Shown here piece after piece: positions 17,528-26,478 of a DNA stretch of 58,650 nucleotides. The first letter of the stretch is position 1; each line of letters starts with the position of its first letter. Both the position numbers and the translations under genes were made by a program. Under the pieces are notes generated by a model. The model did no database searches, was not told where the DNA came from, and was given only the letters and a program-made list of their open reading frames with translations. This DNA comes from an uncultured Thiotrichaceae bacterium (lineage in GTDB: Bacteria > Pseudomonadota > Gammaproteobacteria > Thiotrichales > Thiotrichaceae). Location of the stretch: the NCBI GenBank assembly GCA_902727985.1, contig CACVAY010000149.1, positions 1 to 58,650 of the forward strand, in the 5' to 3' direction.

Positions 17528-17992
17528 TTACTTTACGACGGCTCGCCCTTGCCGAATCCAACCTGTAATACCATGCTTCACGTTATAAACGTTTTTATAA
17601 CCTAACTGCTGAACCAACGCTTGGCTAGCCGCTTTTGTTCGACTACCTGTACGACAAATCAATGCCACTTTATCGCCCGGCTTCACTAACGATGTAAACT
17701 CAGGCACGAATGATTGATTTAGTGCGCCACTTTGGAGGAAGAACGTGATTTTTTTACTCCCTTCTACAACCCCTGTTGATGCCCACTCTTCAGGGCGACG
17801 AATATCAATTAATGTAACGCCCTCTTTAACCATTTGTTCAAGGGTTGCATTATTAATATTATTGTACCCCCCCTTTTGTGGCACCGGCGCTTCAACCTGT
17901 TCATTTGATGTTGCTTTATCTTCTCCACAACCCACCATCGTTAGGCCTAACATTAGCATTGCTGATGCCAACAAAATATTCGTCTTTTTCAT
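17528..17992 (-). CDS. rhodanese-domain lipoprotein
   Basis: A 154-residue exported protein with one rhodanese domain. The N-terminus (MKKTNILLASAMLMLGLTMVGC) is a lipoprotein signal with lipid on the cysteine of MVGC. The domain has VTLIDIRRPEEWASTG and the active loop ICRTGSR with the catalytic cysteine, so it could carry persulfide sulfur, which fits a sulfur-oxidising host. The ATG at 17992 is preferred to a longer frame from 18043 because AAGGA lies seven bases before it. It is convergent with msrB. Confidence 0.85.
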   Translation of the reverse strand: MKKTNILLASAMLMLGLTMVGCGEDKATSNEQVEAPVPQKGGYNNINNATLEQMVKEGVTLIDIRRPEEWASTGVVEGSKKITFFLQSGALNQSFVPEFTSLVKPGDKVALICRTGSRTKAASQALVQQLGYKNVYNVKHGITGWIRQGRAVVK

Positions 17993-18110
17993 AATGGTTC
18001 CTTCAATATATTTATATAAAGTCATTTGAGAATTTTGCTTCATTCACATTCGCCCCTAGAGAATGTAATAAGCGATTTATCTAATACGATTGCACTAGAA
18101 ATCAGGATTC

Positions 18111-18142
18111 AAAAAAAACGCCACTAAATGCGGCGTTTTTTT
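18111..18142 (-). terminator. intrinsic terminator after ilvH
   Basis: Eight As, CGCC, a short loop region, then GGCG and seven Ts. On the minus strand this gives a stem with a U-run just downstream of the ilvH stop. Confidence 0.8.
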
Positions 18143-18193
18143 ACATTTTATATCATTAAGCAATGATGCCTAACGATATACATCACATAAAGG

Positions 18194-18691
18194 CTAAAGT
18201 TTCAAAGCCGTCATACCGCGTGCGATACCTAAGGCACCAGAGCGTACAACTTCCATCACGTTATGAGACTCCATCGCATGCAGGAAAGCTTTGACCTTAC
18301 CTTGATCACCTGTCACTTCAACGGTGTAAGTCGTTTTGCTTGAATCAATAATACGCGCACGATAAATATCGACAACGCGCTTGATTGTTTCAAATTCAAC
18401 ACTGTTTTCCGCTTTGACTTTAACTAATAACAGCTCACGCTCAACGCTATCATGCTCAGCCAGATCCATAATCTTAACCACTTCAATCAGCTTGTTTAAC
18501 TGCTTTTTGATTTGATCAATGATTTGCTCATTGCCACGTGTCACAAGTGTCATACGCGATAGCGTTGGATCATCAGTGGCAGCAACGCTCAGTGACTCAA
18601 TATTATAACCACGTGCTGAAAATAAGCCTGCTACTCGAGACAAGGCACCTGATTCATTCTCCAGAAGAATTGAAATAGTATGTCGCATCAT
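18194..18691 (-). CDS. ilvH: acetolactate synthase small (regulatory) subunit
   Basis: A 165-residue regulatory subunit that activates the large subunit and gives valine feedback control. The N-terminal ACT domain has HTISILLENESGALSRVAGLF and RGYNIESLSVAATDD; a second ACT-like domain follows, with ELLLVKVKAENS and TYTVEVTGD. The length matches the IlvH type rather than the short IlvN. It lies three bases downstream of the large-subunit gene and is the last gene of the operon, followed by a terminator. Confidence 0.95.
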   Translation of the reverse strand: MMRHTISILLENESGALSRVAGLFSARGYNIESLSVAATDDPTLSRMTLVTRGNEQIIDQIKKQLNKLIEVVKIMDLAEHDSVERELLLVKVKAENSVEFETIKRVVDIYRARIIDSSKTTYTVEVTGDQGKVKAFLHAMESHNVMEVVRSGALGIARGMTALKL

Positions 18692-18694
18692 TTA

Positions 18695-20395
18695 TTACAC
18701 CAAAATCATTTCGTTCTGCCCTGCGCCGGCAGGGATCATTGGATATACATTACCTTCTTTTTTAGTAATGAAGTCCATAAATACCAAGCGATCTTTCAAT
18801 GCCAGTGCTTCTTTTAAAGCGCCTTCAACATCGCTCGGCTTCTCAATACGCATACCAACATGACCGTAAGCTTCTGCTAACTTCACGAAATCCGGCAATG
18901 CATCCATGTATGATGAGGCATAACGCTTCTGATAGAAGAATTCCTGCCACTGACGCACCATACCTAAATAACCATTATTTAGATTGATTACCTTGATTGG
19001 CAATTGGTATTGGGTACAGGTTGCAAGCTCCTGAATACACATCTGGATACTGCCATCACCTGTGACACAGGCAACCGTTTCATCAGGATGTGCAAGCTGT
19101 ACACCCATCGCAGATGGTAAGCCGAAGCCCATCGTGCCAAGGCCACCCGAGTTAATCCAGCGGTTTGGCTTATCAAAACTGTAATATTGCGCAGCCCACA
19201 TTTGGTGCTGTCCAACATCAGAAGTTACAAATGCATCACCAGCAGTTAGCTCCCAAAGCTTCTGAACAACATATTGTGCTTTGATTTCTTTATCGTCTTG
19301 CTCGAACTTCAAACAATCCATTGCACGCCATTCATCGATCTGTTTCCACCACTCTGCTAAAGCATCTGCATCTGGCTGTGTTCCACGCGCTTTAATTTCA
19401 TCTATCAAAGCAGGTAGAATATTTTTGATTTCGCCCACAATAGGCACATCAACAAAAACATTCTTTGAGATTGAGGATGGGTCGATATCCATATGGATAA
19501 TTTTTGCATCCGGACAGAATTTCTCAATATTACCTGTTACTCGGTCATCAAAACGAGCACCAATCGCAACCACAAGATCAGACTTGTTCATCGTAAGGTT
19601 TGCTTCGTAAGTACCATGCATACCTAGCATGCCGATAAATTGCTTATCAGATGCAGGATAACCACCGAGCCCCATTAATGTATTGGTGACAGGGTATCCC
19701 AACAGGCGTGAGAACTCAGTCAACTCGTTCGCTGCATTCGAGAGAATAACGCCACCACCGGTATAGATAACCGGCTTCTTTGCTGCTAACAACAAATCGA
19801 CTGCATCTTTAATCTGCTGCGGCTCGCCTACAACGACAGGGTTGTATGAGCGAATATGCACCTTTTCCGGATAGGAAAACTCTGCTTTCTGTGCCGTAAT
19901 ATCCTTAGGAATATCAACTAATACAGGGCCAGGACGCCCCGTCGTTGCAATATAAAATGCCTTTTTGATGGTTTCAGCAATATCTTCAACACGCTTTACG
20001 AGGAAGTTATGCTTTACACAGGGACGAGTGATACCAACAATATCAACCTCTTGAAATGCATCATTACCAATAAGCTCCAGGGGAACCTGTCCCGTAATAA
20101 CAACCAGAGGGACTGAATCAAGATATGCATCCGCAATACCTGTGACAGCATTTGTTGCACCGGGACCTGATGTCACGAGTGCTACTCCTGGTTTACCTGT
20201 TGATTTTGCATAGCCTTCAGCTGCGTGTAGTGCACCTTGTTCATGGCGTGCGAGGATATGAGTGAGTTCACCACTCTCATCTTTCTCTAACGCATCATAA
20301 ATATGCAATACTGCTCCACCTGGATAACCAAAAATAGTATCCACGTTTTCAGCTTTCAGCGATTCAACGAAAATATCGGCGCCGGTCAATTCCAC
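18695..20395 (-). CDS. ilvI: acetolactate synthase large subunit
   Basis: A 566-residue thiamine-diphosphate enzyme that makes acetolactate or acetohydroxybutyrate in valine, isoleucine and leucine synthesis. It has the N-terminal Pyr domain (GYPGGAVLHIYDAL, ARHEQGALHAAEGYA with the catalytic Glu), the central FAD domain (GLGGYPASD, ARFDDRVTGN) and the C-terminal PP domain with the GDGSIQM...NN cofactor motif. The start is GTG at 20395 with AGGAG seven bases upstream. It is named ilvI because its partner is IlvH-like; other annotations may use ilvB. It is divergent from the beta-CASP gene across a 296-base AT-rich spacer in which no leader-peptide attenuator was seen. Confidence 0.95.
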   Translation of the reverse strand: MELTGADIFVESLKAENVDTIFGYPGGAVLHIYDALEKDESGELTHILARHEQGALHAAEGYAKSTGKPGVALVTSGPGATNAVTGIADAYLDSVPLVVITGQVPLELIGNDAFQEVDIVGITRPCVKHNFLVKRVEDIAETIKKAFYIATTGRPGPVLVDIPKDITAQKAEFSYPEKVHIRSYNPVVVGEPQQIKDAVDLLLAAKKPVIYTGGGVILSNAANELTEFSRLLGYPVTNTLMGLGGYPASDKQFIGMLGMHGTYEANLTMNKSDLVVAIGARFDDRVTGNIEKFCPDAKIIHMDIDPSSISKNVFVDVPIVGEIKNILPALIDEIKARGTQPDADALAEWWKQIDEWRAMDCLKFEQDDKEIKAQYVVQKLWELTAGDAFVTSDVGQHQMWAAQYYSFDKPNRWINSGGLGTMGFGLPSAMGVQLAHPDETVACVTGDGSIQMCIQELATCTQYQLPIKVINLNNGYLGMVRQWQEFFYQKRYASSYMDALPDFVKLAEAYGHVGMRIEKPSDVEGALKEALALKDRLVFMDFITKKEGNVYPMIPAGAGQNEMILV

Positions 20396-20691
20396 TGCTT
20401 ACTCCTGTTCGACCCAAAAGTCACGAAACCCCGCATCTTAATACGATTTCAATACGAATTCATCATAAAGTTGTAATATTCCAATCAATTAATACACTCT
20501 CAGCATTAAGGCCAATTTTTTTAATAAAATTAATCACCTATACATTCAGTCTCAAACCTCTCCCTTCAAACTGTAAAAACCCTAAATCCACAGAGAAAGT
20601 TGGTGTATAGCCATTTATCAGGTTTTCTTTGTCCATTCTTAATACTGTGCATTTCCTGTATGATGCACACATTACCCATCAATAATAAACT

Positions 20692-22068
20692 ATGAATTAT
20701 CCACAGATCTCTCACCACGGTGCAGTAACAGGCGTTACAGGCTCATGCCATGAACTTAAACTAACGACAAATGAAAGCGTTTTGATTGATTGCGGTATCT
20801 TTCAAGGTTCGGACTATTCGCCACACGGAAAAGCCGACGCTCATCATCTTGAATTAGATTTTCCAATCGACAATGTTAAAGCCTTGATTCTTACACATTG
20901 TCACATTGATCATGCAGGACGTATTCCCTGGCTGATTGCAGCAGGTTTCGATGGGCCGATTTATTGTAGCCACCCCACCTCAAAACTTCTCCCCGTGATG
21001 CTTGCTGATGCAGCTAAAATAGGGATCACTCGTGATAACCGCATCATTGAAAAGTTGATCGACCGCGTGGAATCACTCGTCCAACCTATCAACTTCAACA
21101 CTTGGCTATCTATCACCGAAAGTTTGAGAATCAGGCTCCAACGCGCTGGACATATTCTTGGCTCGGCTTACGTAGAATGTGAAGTTAATAACGATGCCGA
21201 TAAACGCATCATCTTTTCAGGAGACTTAGGCGCACCTCATGCGCCGTTACTACCCGCAGCCAAATCCCCACAACAGTGCCATACCTTAGTCATTGAAAGC
21301 ACTTACGGACATAAGCGACATGACGACAGAACAAAAAGACAAGAACGATTACGCAATGTCATCGAACACTGCTTCAGAAATCAAGGTGCGGTACTCATCC
21401 CTGCATTTAGTTTGGGCCGTACTCAAGAGTTGATGTATGAATTTGAACAAATCATTCATGAGAATACTGAACAATGGCATAACATCGATATTGTTCTCGA
21501 CTCGCCACTTGCCGGGCGTATCACCAACGTTTACCGCGAACTACGCCCTTACTGGGACGATGAGGCACAAGATACACTTGCAGAAGGCCGCTACCCTTTA
21601 ACTTATAAGCAGGTGATCTGTGTCGAAACCCATGACCAACATAAAAAGATGGTCAAATTCCTTTCTAAAACTGCACGCCCAACCGTTGTGATTTCTGCTA
21701 GCGGCATGTGTAATGGTGGACGTATTACCGACTATTTGAAAACGCTACTACCTGATAAACGCACTGATATTATCTTCACTGGCTATCAGGCTCGCGGTAG
21801 TATCGGCAGGCAAATACTAAAATACGGCCCAAAACATGGTTTCGTAGAAATTGATGAGGAGCGAATTTCGATTAATGCCAATGTTCACCTCATCGGAGGG
21901 TATTCCGCTCATGCAGACCAACAGGATCTCTTAGATTTCGCAATGAATATCGGTCAAGGCCCGAATGATATTCGCATTGTCCATGGCGACGATGATGCCA
22001 AACAAACCCTCAAACAAAAAATGGAAGATGAAGTTCCTTCAGCTACTGTTAGCATTCCAAGAAAGTAA
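20692..22068 (+). CDS. beta-CASP metallo-beta-lactamase RNA exonuclease family protein
   Basis: A 458-residue protein of the MBL-beta-CASP-RMMBL family related to CPSF73 and bacterial YSH1-like exonucleases. The first metal motif is THCHIDHAGR (HxHxDH). Other motifs are FSGDLGAP and ESTYGHKRHDDR, then the beta-CASP core (PAFSLGRTQELMY), SASGMCNGGR and HLIGGYSAHADQQDL. It is predicted to act on RNA in the cytoplasm; the substrate is unknown. It is transcribed alone and ends at a strong bidirectional terminator. Confidence 0.88.
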   Translation: MNYPQISHHGAVTGVTGSCHELKLTTNESVLIDCGIFQGSDYSPHGKADAHHLELDFPIDNVKALILTHCHIDHAGRIPWLIAAGFDGPIYCSHPTSKLLPVMLADAAKIGITRDNRIIEKLIDRVESLVQPINFNTWLSITESLRIRLQRAGHILGSAYVECEVNNDADKRIIFSGDLGAPHAPLLPAAKSPQQCHTLVIESTYGHKRHDDRTKRQERLRNVIEHCFRNQGAVLIPAFSLGRTQELMYEFEQIIHENTEQWHNIDIVLDSPLAGRITNVYRELRPYWDDEAQDTLAEGRYPLTYKQVICVETHDQHKKMVKFLSKTARPTVVISASGMCNGGRITDYLKTLLPDKRTDIIFTGYQARGSIGRQILKYGPKHGFVEIDEERISINANVHLIGGYSAHADQQDLLDFAMNIGQGPNDIRIVHGDDDAKQTLKQKMEDEVPSATVSIPRK

Positions 22069-22110
22069 ACCGTTATAACGCAAGTAACTCACATTGATTT
22101 TTACCAAAAA

Positions 22111-22138
22111 AAACGGGATCACTTAGGTGATCCCGTTT
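22111..22138. terminator. bidirectional intrinsic terminator
   Basis: A perfect 12-bp stem, AAACGGGATCAC (22111-22122) paired with GTGATCCCGTTT (22127-22138), has a TTAG loop. An A-run on one side and Ts on the other serve both the exonuclease gene and fccB. Confidence 0.9.
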
Positions 22139-22164
22139 TAATCAATACAAATATCGTTCAGCGC

Positions 22165-23463
22165 TTAACTGCCAAAGATATCTGCTGTGATGTTATGCAA
22201 CCAGCTGTGTGCATACGCTACTTCACGCTTACGCTGTTCAGCAGATGCATCACTAGGTGTTAAACCGCCTGCAACCTTAACGATCTTAGAACCATCTTTT
22301 GCTAGACGATATACAGCAGCCACTGAAATACCATAGTCTTTACCAACTACTGAGTAACACGTGTTGACGTAAGAAGGTGTACCTGGCTCTTTACCGTTAA
22401 GTAACGCAGCGATTGCAGCAGCACATACTTTCGCTTCAGAGTTCGCGGCATATCCAGACTTAGGAAGACCTTTAGCAATTGCCGCATCACCAAGAACGTG
22501 AACGTTTTTATGAATCGTAGATTCAAATGTATCCAAAGCAATTGGACACCAACCCATGTCATCAGTAAGGCCCGCATCTATTGCAATCTGACCAGCTTTC
22601 TGAGCAGGTATCACGTTTAATACATCACCTTTAACTTCTTCACCGAATGCAGTTGTTACAGAATTTGCACCTGCATCAACTTTAACAACACCCGCTTCTT
22701 CAGCTTCACCGTGCCATTCGATCATTGAGTTATCAGTTTCATAACCATAAAGATCTTTCCAGCCTTGAGTGAATAAGCCCATCTTCGAGAACTTAGGCTT
22801 AGGGTCAAGAATGATGATCTTTGACTTAGGCTTTTCACGCTTTAAGTAATCAGCAATCTGAGAGGCACGCTCGTATGGACCAGGAGGACAACGGAAAGGA
22901 TTGGGTGGTGGCGCCATAACGACTGTTCCACCATCTTTCATTGCCTCTAGTTGGCTACGTAGTGTCGTTGTCTGTGTACCAGCTTTCCACGCATGTGGAA
23001 TTTTTTCAGCAACCTCAGCATCATAACCTTCGATAGTGTCATAATTAAAGCTGATACCAGGAGCTACGATACAACGATCGTAGTCAAATGATTCACCACC
23101 TTTAGTAGTTACTTTCTTAGCAGCTGCATCGATACCAGTAACCATGTCTTTAACAACATTAACACCAGCAGATTTAAGACCTGCATAACCGAACTTGATA
23201 GAATCAATCTCACGGTTACCACCAATTACTTCGTTACTTAGGTAACAGGTATAGTAGTGTTCATTTGGCTCAATAACCGTTACATCAATGCCTTCATCAG
23301 CAAGCTTTAAGTAACGTGCAGCTGTAGCACCAGCAGTACCACCACCAACGATAACAACTTTCTTAGACGCGCCTAACACAAGAGAAGGTGCACCAAGAGC
23401 TCCAGCTGCGGTAGCTACGCCAACGCCCTGAACAAATTTTCTACGACTAATATTTGTACTCAT
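22165..23463 (-). CDS. fccB: flavocytochrome c sulfide dehydrogenase, flavoprotein subunit
   Basis: A 432-residue periplasmic flavoprotein that oxidises sulfide and passes electrons to the haem subunit FccA. A twin-arginine signal (SRRKFVQ at 6-12, cleavage near GAS) indicates Tat export with bound FAD. The dinucleotide motif is [14 protein letters not shown] (36-49). The covalent-FAD cysteine is C73 in [10 protein letters not shown]. The redox-active disulfide pair is C192 ([12 protein letters not shown]) and C369 (NTCYS). By memory it follows the Allochromatium FccB along its whole length. GGAGGAG upstream of the ATG is a strong ribosome-binding site. It lies 18 bases downstream of fccA and forms an operon with it. 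Confidence 0.95.
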   Translation of the reverse strand: MSTNISRRKFVQGVGVATAAGALGAPSLVLGASKKVVIVGGGTAGATAARYLKLADEGIDVTVIEPNEHYYTCYLSNEVIGGNREIDSIKFGYAGLKSAGVNVVKDMVTGIDAAAKKVTTKGGESFDYDRCIVAPGISFNYDTIEGYDAEVAEKIPHAWKAGTQTTTLRSQLEAMKDGGTVVMAPPPNPFRCPPGPYERASQIADYLKREKPKSKIIILDPKPKFSKMGLFTQGWKDLYGYETDNSMIEWHGEAEEAGVVKVDAGANSVTTAFGEEVKGDVLNVIPAQKAGQIAIDAGLTDDMGWCPIALDTFESTIHKNVHVLGDAAIAKGLPKSGYAANSEAKVCAAAIAALLNGKEPGTPSYVNTCYSVVGKDYGISVAAVYRLAKDGSKIVKVAGGLTPSDASAEQRKREVAYAHSWLHNITADIFGS

Positions 23464-23481
23464 CTTGATTATCTCCTCCGA

Positions 23482-24099
23482 TTACTTGGCATAGAAAGCA
23501 AGTAGATCTTTCAACCCTTCTTCGCCTTCCTTGTCCATCATTGTCTTTAACTTTTTAGCCATTTTCTTTGGCATCTCACGATCGCCAGAGGTAAAATCAG
23601 CTAGGGTCGCAGCAAGGTATGGAGACCATTGTCCTGTCAAGATACCTGAGTCATCGTCGGCGAGTGTTCCGCCTTCAGAGTGACACTTCTCACAATACTT
23701 TTCGTGGTGTTTTGCACCTTTATCAGCATCGCCTTCTACTTTTTGACTGGTAGCAGCAACAAACTTTTGACCGGCAAAGTATTCAGCCATCTGCTCAAAT
23801 TCTTCAGTAGAGTAGCCAGTAGCGATACGGTTCATGATAGTACCTTTGGTATCACCACTCTTGTATGCTTCCATGACTTCTATGAAGTATTCAGGAGAAA
23901 GACCTCCGATAGTCGGTGTTGCAGGACCTTTACTAGATCCATCAGGGCCATGACAGCCAGCGCATGTATAAGCCAACATCTCTGTTGTCGCACCAGTTAA
24001 CAACTCTGGCCCTTCTTTTTTTTCTTCAGCAATAGCTGCTTGTGAAATACATAAAGCCAATCCCATTATCAGGGTTGCTCCTTTACGGAAACTACTCAC
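23482..24099 (-). CDS. fccA: flavocytochrome c, di-haem cytochrome subunit
   Basis: A 205-residue periplasmic di-haem cytochrome c, the electron-accepting partner of FccB. It has a Sec signal peptide (cleavage near AIA, residue 24) and two haem motifs, C46AGCH50 and C136EKCH140, spaced as in the 21-kDa di-haem FccA type. The start is GTG at 24099: GGAGG lies eight bases before it, and the later ATG at residue 12 would lose the basic start of the signal peptide. It is the first gene of the fccAB operon. An inverted repeat upstream may be an operator. Electrons from sulfide likely continue to a small cytochrome c. Confidence 0.93.
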   Translation of the reverse strand: MSSFRKGATLIMGLALCISQAAIAEEKKEGPELLTGATTEMLAYTCAGCHGPDGSSKGPATPTIGGLSPEYFIEVMEAYKSGDTKGTIMNRIATGYSTEEFEQMAEYFAGQKFVAATSQKVEGDADKGAKHHEKYCEKCHSEGGTLADDDSGILTGQWSPYLAATLADFTSGDREMPKKMAKKLKTMMDKEGEEGLKDLLAFYAK

Positions 24100-24460
24100 G
24101 ATATGATCCTCCTCATTCGGTAGTTAGAAACTTACTTAAGTTTAGAAATTTGGTTAGGACATACATAGATTTAGTAAGCCCCGTCATTGACCAAAATCAA
24201 GAACATAGTATCCAAAAAGCCACACTATGTATAGTCGGCAGAAAAAATAATTCACAAAATGATGTTTTTTTAATTAATTTCTTTTATCCTCACAACCAAC
24301 CTCCTGAACGAAAAAAATCACACCCAACTTATTAATTTTTATCATATATTGCAATTCTCAAAAAATCATATCAGCTGACAAAAACGTTTTTTCTTACCTA
24401 ACATCTCTTGATTGTATTTTTACAACATAAGCTTAACTTATAGACCTATTAATCAAATCT
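24100..24460. other. AT-rich region upstream of fccAB
   Basis: This stretch of 361 bases holds the fccAB promoter region and the 3' end of the ExbD-like operon. Apart from the inverted repeat at 24128, no gene, RNA or clear terminator is seen. Confidence 0.4.
24128..24143 (-). promoter_or_regulatory. inverted repeat upstream of fccA
   Basis: AAACTT (24128-24133) and AAGTTT (24138-24143) are separated by ACTT, about 30-45 bases before the fccA start. The position suits an operator for the sulfide-oxidation operon, but no regulator was identified and the repeat is short and AT-rich. Confidence 0.25.
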
Positions 24461-25441
24461 TCACTCATCATCGTAGTAATAATCATAGGCATTAAGCATC
24501 TCTGACGTAAACTTCCAAGCGTCATCCTGAGACAAACCACTATTCTTAGGGAAAACAATCTTCACATATAAATCTGCTTTGTATTGCTTCTTTAATGCAT
24601 TTAGTCTTTGTTTCAACTGACTTTTTGTGAAAGCTTTAAAAGCTTTTTTCCCTGGTTCCTGCAAACGATAAGTCTTTCTTCCCGACACCTGCGAAAACTC
24701 GACCTTGACAACCTGCTTGTTCTTTTCAGATCTCGCTGGTCGTAAGAGCTTTTGATATTTGGTATCCAATTCATCAAACTCCCCCTGCAAACTAGCCAAT
24801 TGCTCATGCCCATCTTGCTCCTTCTCCCTGAGCCTCTGAATCGTTTTCTCATGTTCTGCTAGTTGCTCAGCTGTTTCCATCTTTTCTTTGGATAGTTTCG
24901 CTATTGATACAGAAGAAGCTTGGAATTCACTTTCTTTGGTGTGTAGCTGCTGCTTGACGGAATCCAATTCAGTTTGCTGATCCGTTAACTGCTGAGTTGT
25001 TGTCTTCATACTACTAGTCACAGCGTTTAAACGCTGTGTCACATCAGATACTTGCTGTCTCTGATTCTGTAATTGTGCATTAGTCTGCGTTAATTCAGTC
25101 TGCACCGTTTGATATTGTTCTCTTGATGATTCCAACTCGGCCGTTTGTTTAGCTATAAATGCTTCTAAACGCGCTAAACGTTGCTCTAGGGTTTCATTTT
25201 CCCGTTTCTTATTTTGCAGAACTTGTAGTGCCGACTGTGCCTCACTTGAGGCCTGCTGCTCAGCCTCCATACTCACGCGTAGATTATTCATTAATTGCCA
25301 GTTATTAAGAATAACAGCTACTGCAATAAGCAGAAAGGTCATAACAATGACCATCATAATATCGGTAAATGAAGGCCAAAAACTTTCCTCACCACCCTGC
25401 TCTTGGTAAATGTCCGTATTGGGAAAGCCGTAGGAATTCAT
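24461..25441 (-). CDS. MotB/ExbD-like protein with long coiled coil
   Basis: A 326-residue inner-membrane protein. A short cytoplasmic N-terminus leads into FWPSFTDIMM with Asp27 at the start of a single membrane span (about 28-46), the arrangement of MotB, ExbD and TolR, where this aspartate carries protons or sodium. A periplasmic coiled coil of about 170 residues (55-225), rich in Q, E, L and A, follows. A small C-terminal domain (about 240-326) ends in an acidic, tyrosine-rich tail (YDYYYDDE). No OmpA peptidoglycan-binding motif was recognised. Its ATG overlaps the stop of the ExbB-like gene by four bases, so the two are coupled. It is the last gene of a possible rmuC operon. Confidence 0.75.
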   Translation of the reverse strand: MNSYGFPNTDIYQEQGGEESFWPSFTDIMMVIVMTFLLIAVAVILNNWQLMNNLRVSMEAEQQASSEAQSALQVLQNKKRENETLEQRLARLEAFIAKQTAELESSREQYQTVQTELTQTNAQLQNQRQQVSDVTQRLNAVTSSMKTTTQQLTDQQTELDSVKQQLHTKESEFQASSVSIAKLSKEKMETAEQLAEHEKTIQRLREKEQDGHEQLASLQGEFDELDTKYQKLLRPARSEKNKQVVKVEFSQVSGRKTYRLQEPGKKAFKAFTKSQLKQRLNALKKQYKADLYVKIVFPKNSGLSQDDAWKFTSEMLNAYDYYYDDE

Positions 25442-26388
25442 GACTCACTCTTTTCATCAGGTAGACGGAAGCCTTTACGTACTAATTCTTTTATCTCATG
25501 CATATTGTCATCTACCCGATTCACCTGACCATGCATACTTGCAACCGCATTTTGCAAACCCTGTCCCGCATCAATAAATTGTTTTTCAACTATCTGTAAT
25601 TGATCCGCCGCTTCACGCAAAGCAATCGTCAACTTTGCCACATCTCTAACAATCGACTGCTCTGTATAAGTGATTTGCGGCAAAATATAGAGACTCGTTA
25701 CTTCTTCAATATTACTTAGCAACTTGATTTTGACGTCATTTAAACGCAGGAAAAAATAGGCGTAAGCGATATAACAAACAATAGCCGTTATCGTGGTACT
25801 CAGAGCTGTTGACATCCCCCCGATAATAACACTCATTTGACTCATACTTTCCGGTGAGTCCAAGATCCCCGACGCCCCTACCAGAGCAATAGATAGCGAA
25901 ACAACCGTTCCAAATACCCCGGTTAAGATGAGTATATTGTTCACAAAACGAATCAAGGTAAGACGAGAACTTTCACTGGCATTCAAACTAGCCGCAAGCG
26001 CTGCTTGATTGATGGGGGCGTTTTGCTGATTGATCCAACGAATCTTTTCATAACGTACGACAGCTAATGCTGAACCAGGTAACGAAGAAGCGGGACGAGT
26101 GACTTTATCCCGTAAATTTTCTGTTAGCTGATTAATAATTTCTTGCTCTCTGGCATAGCGCATCAACACCATCATGATGCGAAACAGTCCAAAGACAAAG
26201 AGCGTAAGAATAAGGCCATTGAGCATAATACCCATGCGTGACAACTCACCTGCCTCGTATAAACTAAATAAACTCTTCTTCTGCATGAGCAACAAGGTTG
26301 CAACCAGTAGAACAAAGATGAGCATTTGAAAGAGTACGCTACGTACGCCAGCGCTACCTAAAACTTTATGTGATGATGCTTTATACAT
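25438..26388 (-). CDS. MotA/TolQ/ExbB-family ion channel subunit
   Basis: A 316-residue membrane protein. Spans lie near residues 18-36, 53-76, 148-171 (FVNNILILTGVFGTVVSLS) and 186-213 (VIIGGMSTALSTTITAIVCY). The last two match the MotA/TolQ/ExbB channel core with its conserved glycines and small polar residues. Such subunits form a pentamer around a dimer of the MotB/ExbD partner and turn ion flow into movement. The C-terminal 95 residues are soluble and helical. It is coupled to the downstream ExbD-like gene by an ATGA overlap. It lies 90 bases after rmuC on the same strand. No TonB, TolA or flagellar gene is nearby, so its load is unknown. Confidence 0.8.
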   Translation of the reverse strand: MYKASSHKVLGSAGVRSVLFQMLIFVLLVATLLLMQKKSLFSLYEAGELSRMGIMLNGLILTLFVFGLFRIMMVLMRYAREQEIINQLTENLRDKVTRPASSLPGSALAVVRYEKIRWINQQNAPINQAALAASLNASESSRLTLIRFVNNILILTGVFGTVVSLSIALVGASGILDSPESMSQMSVIIGGMSTALSTTITAIVCYIAYAYFFLRLNDVKIKLLSNIEEVTSLYILPQITYTEQSIVRDVAKLTIALREAADQLQIVEKQFIDAGQGLQNAVASMHGQVNRVDDNMHEIKELVRKGFRLPDEKSES

Positions 26389-26478
26389 GTTATTAACTCA
26401 TTAGAGAGAGTAGTTATGAAACCAAAAGAGAGCCCACCTCTAGTATCAGAAGTGTTCAGTAAAACCCATTTTACACGA

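Noticed and set aside
20396-20691. Leader-peptide attenuator for ilvIH
   Set aside because: No short frame rich in Val, Leu or Ile codons followed by a terminator hairpin could be found in the spacer.
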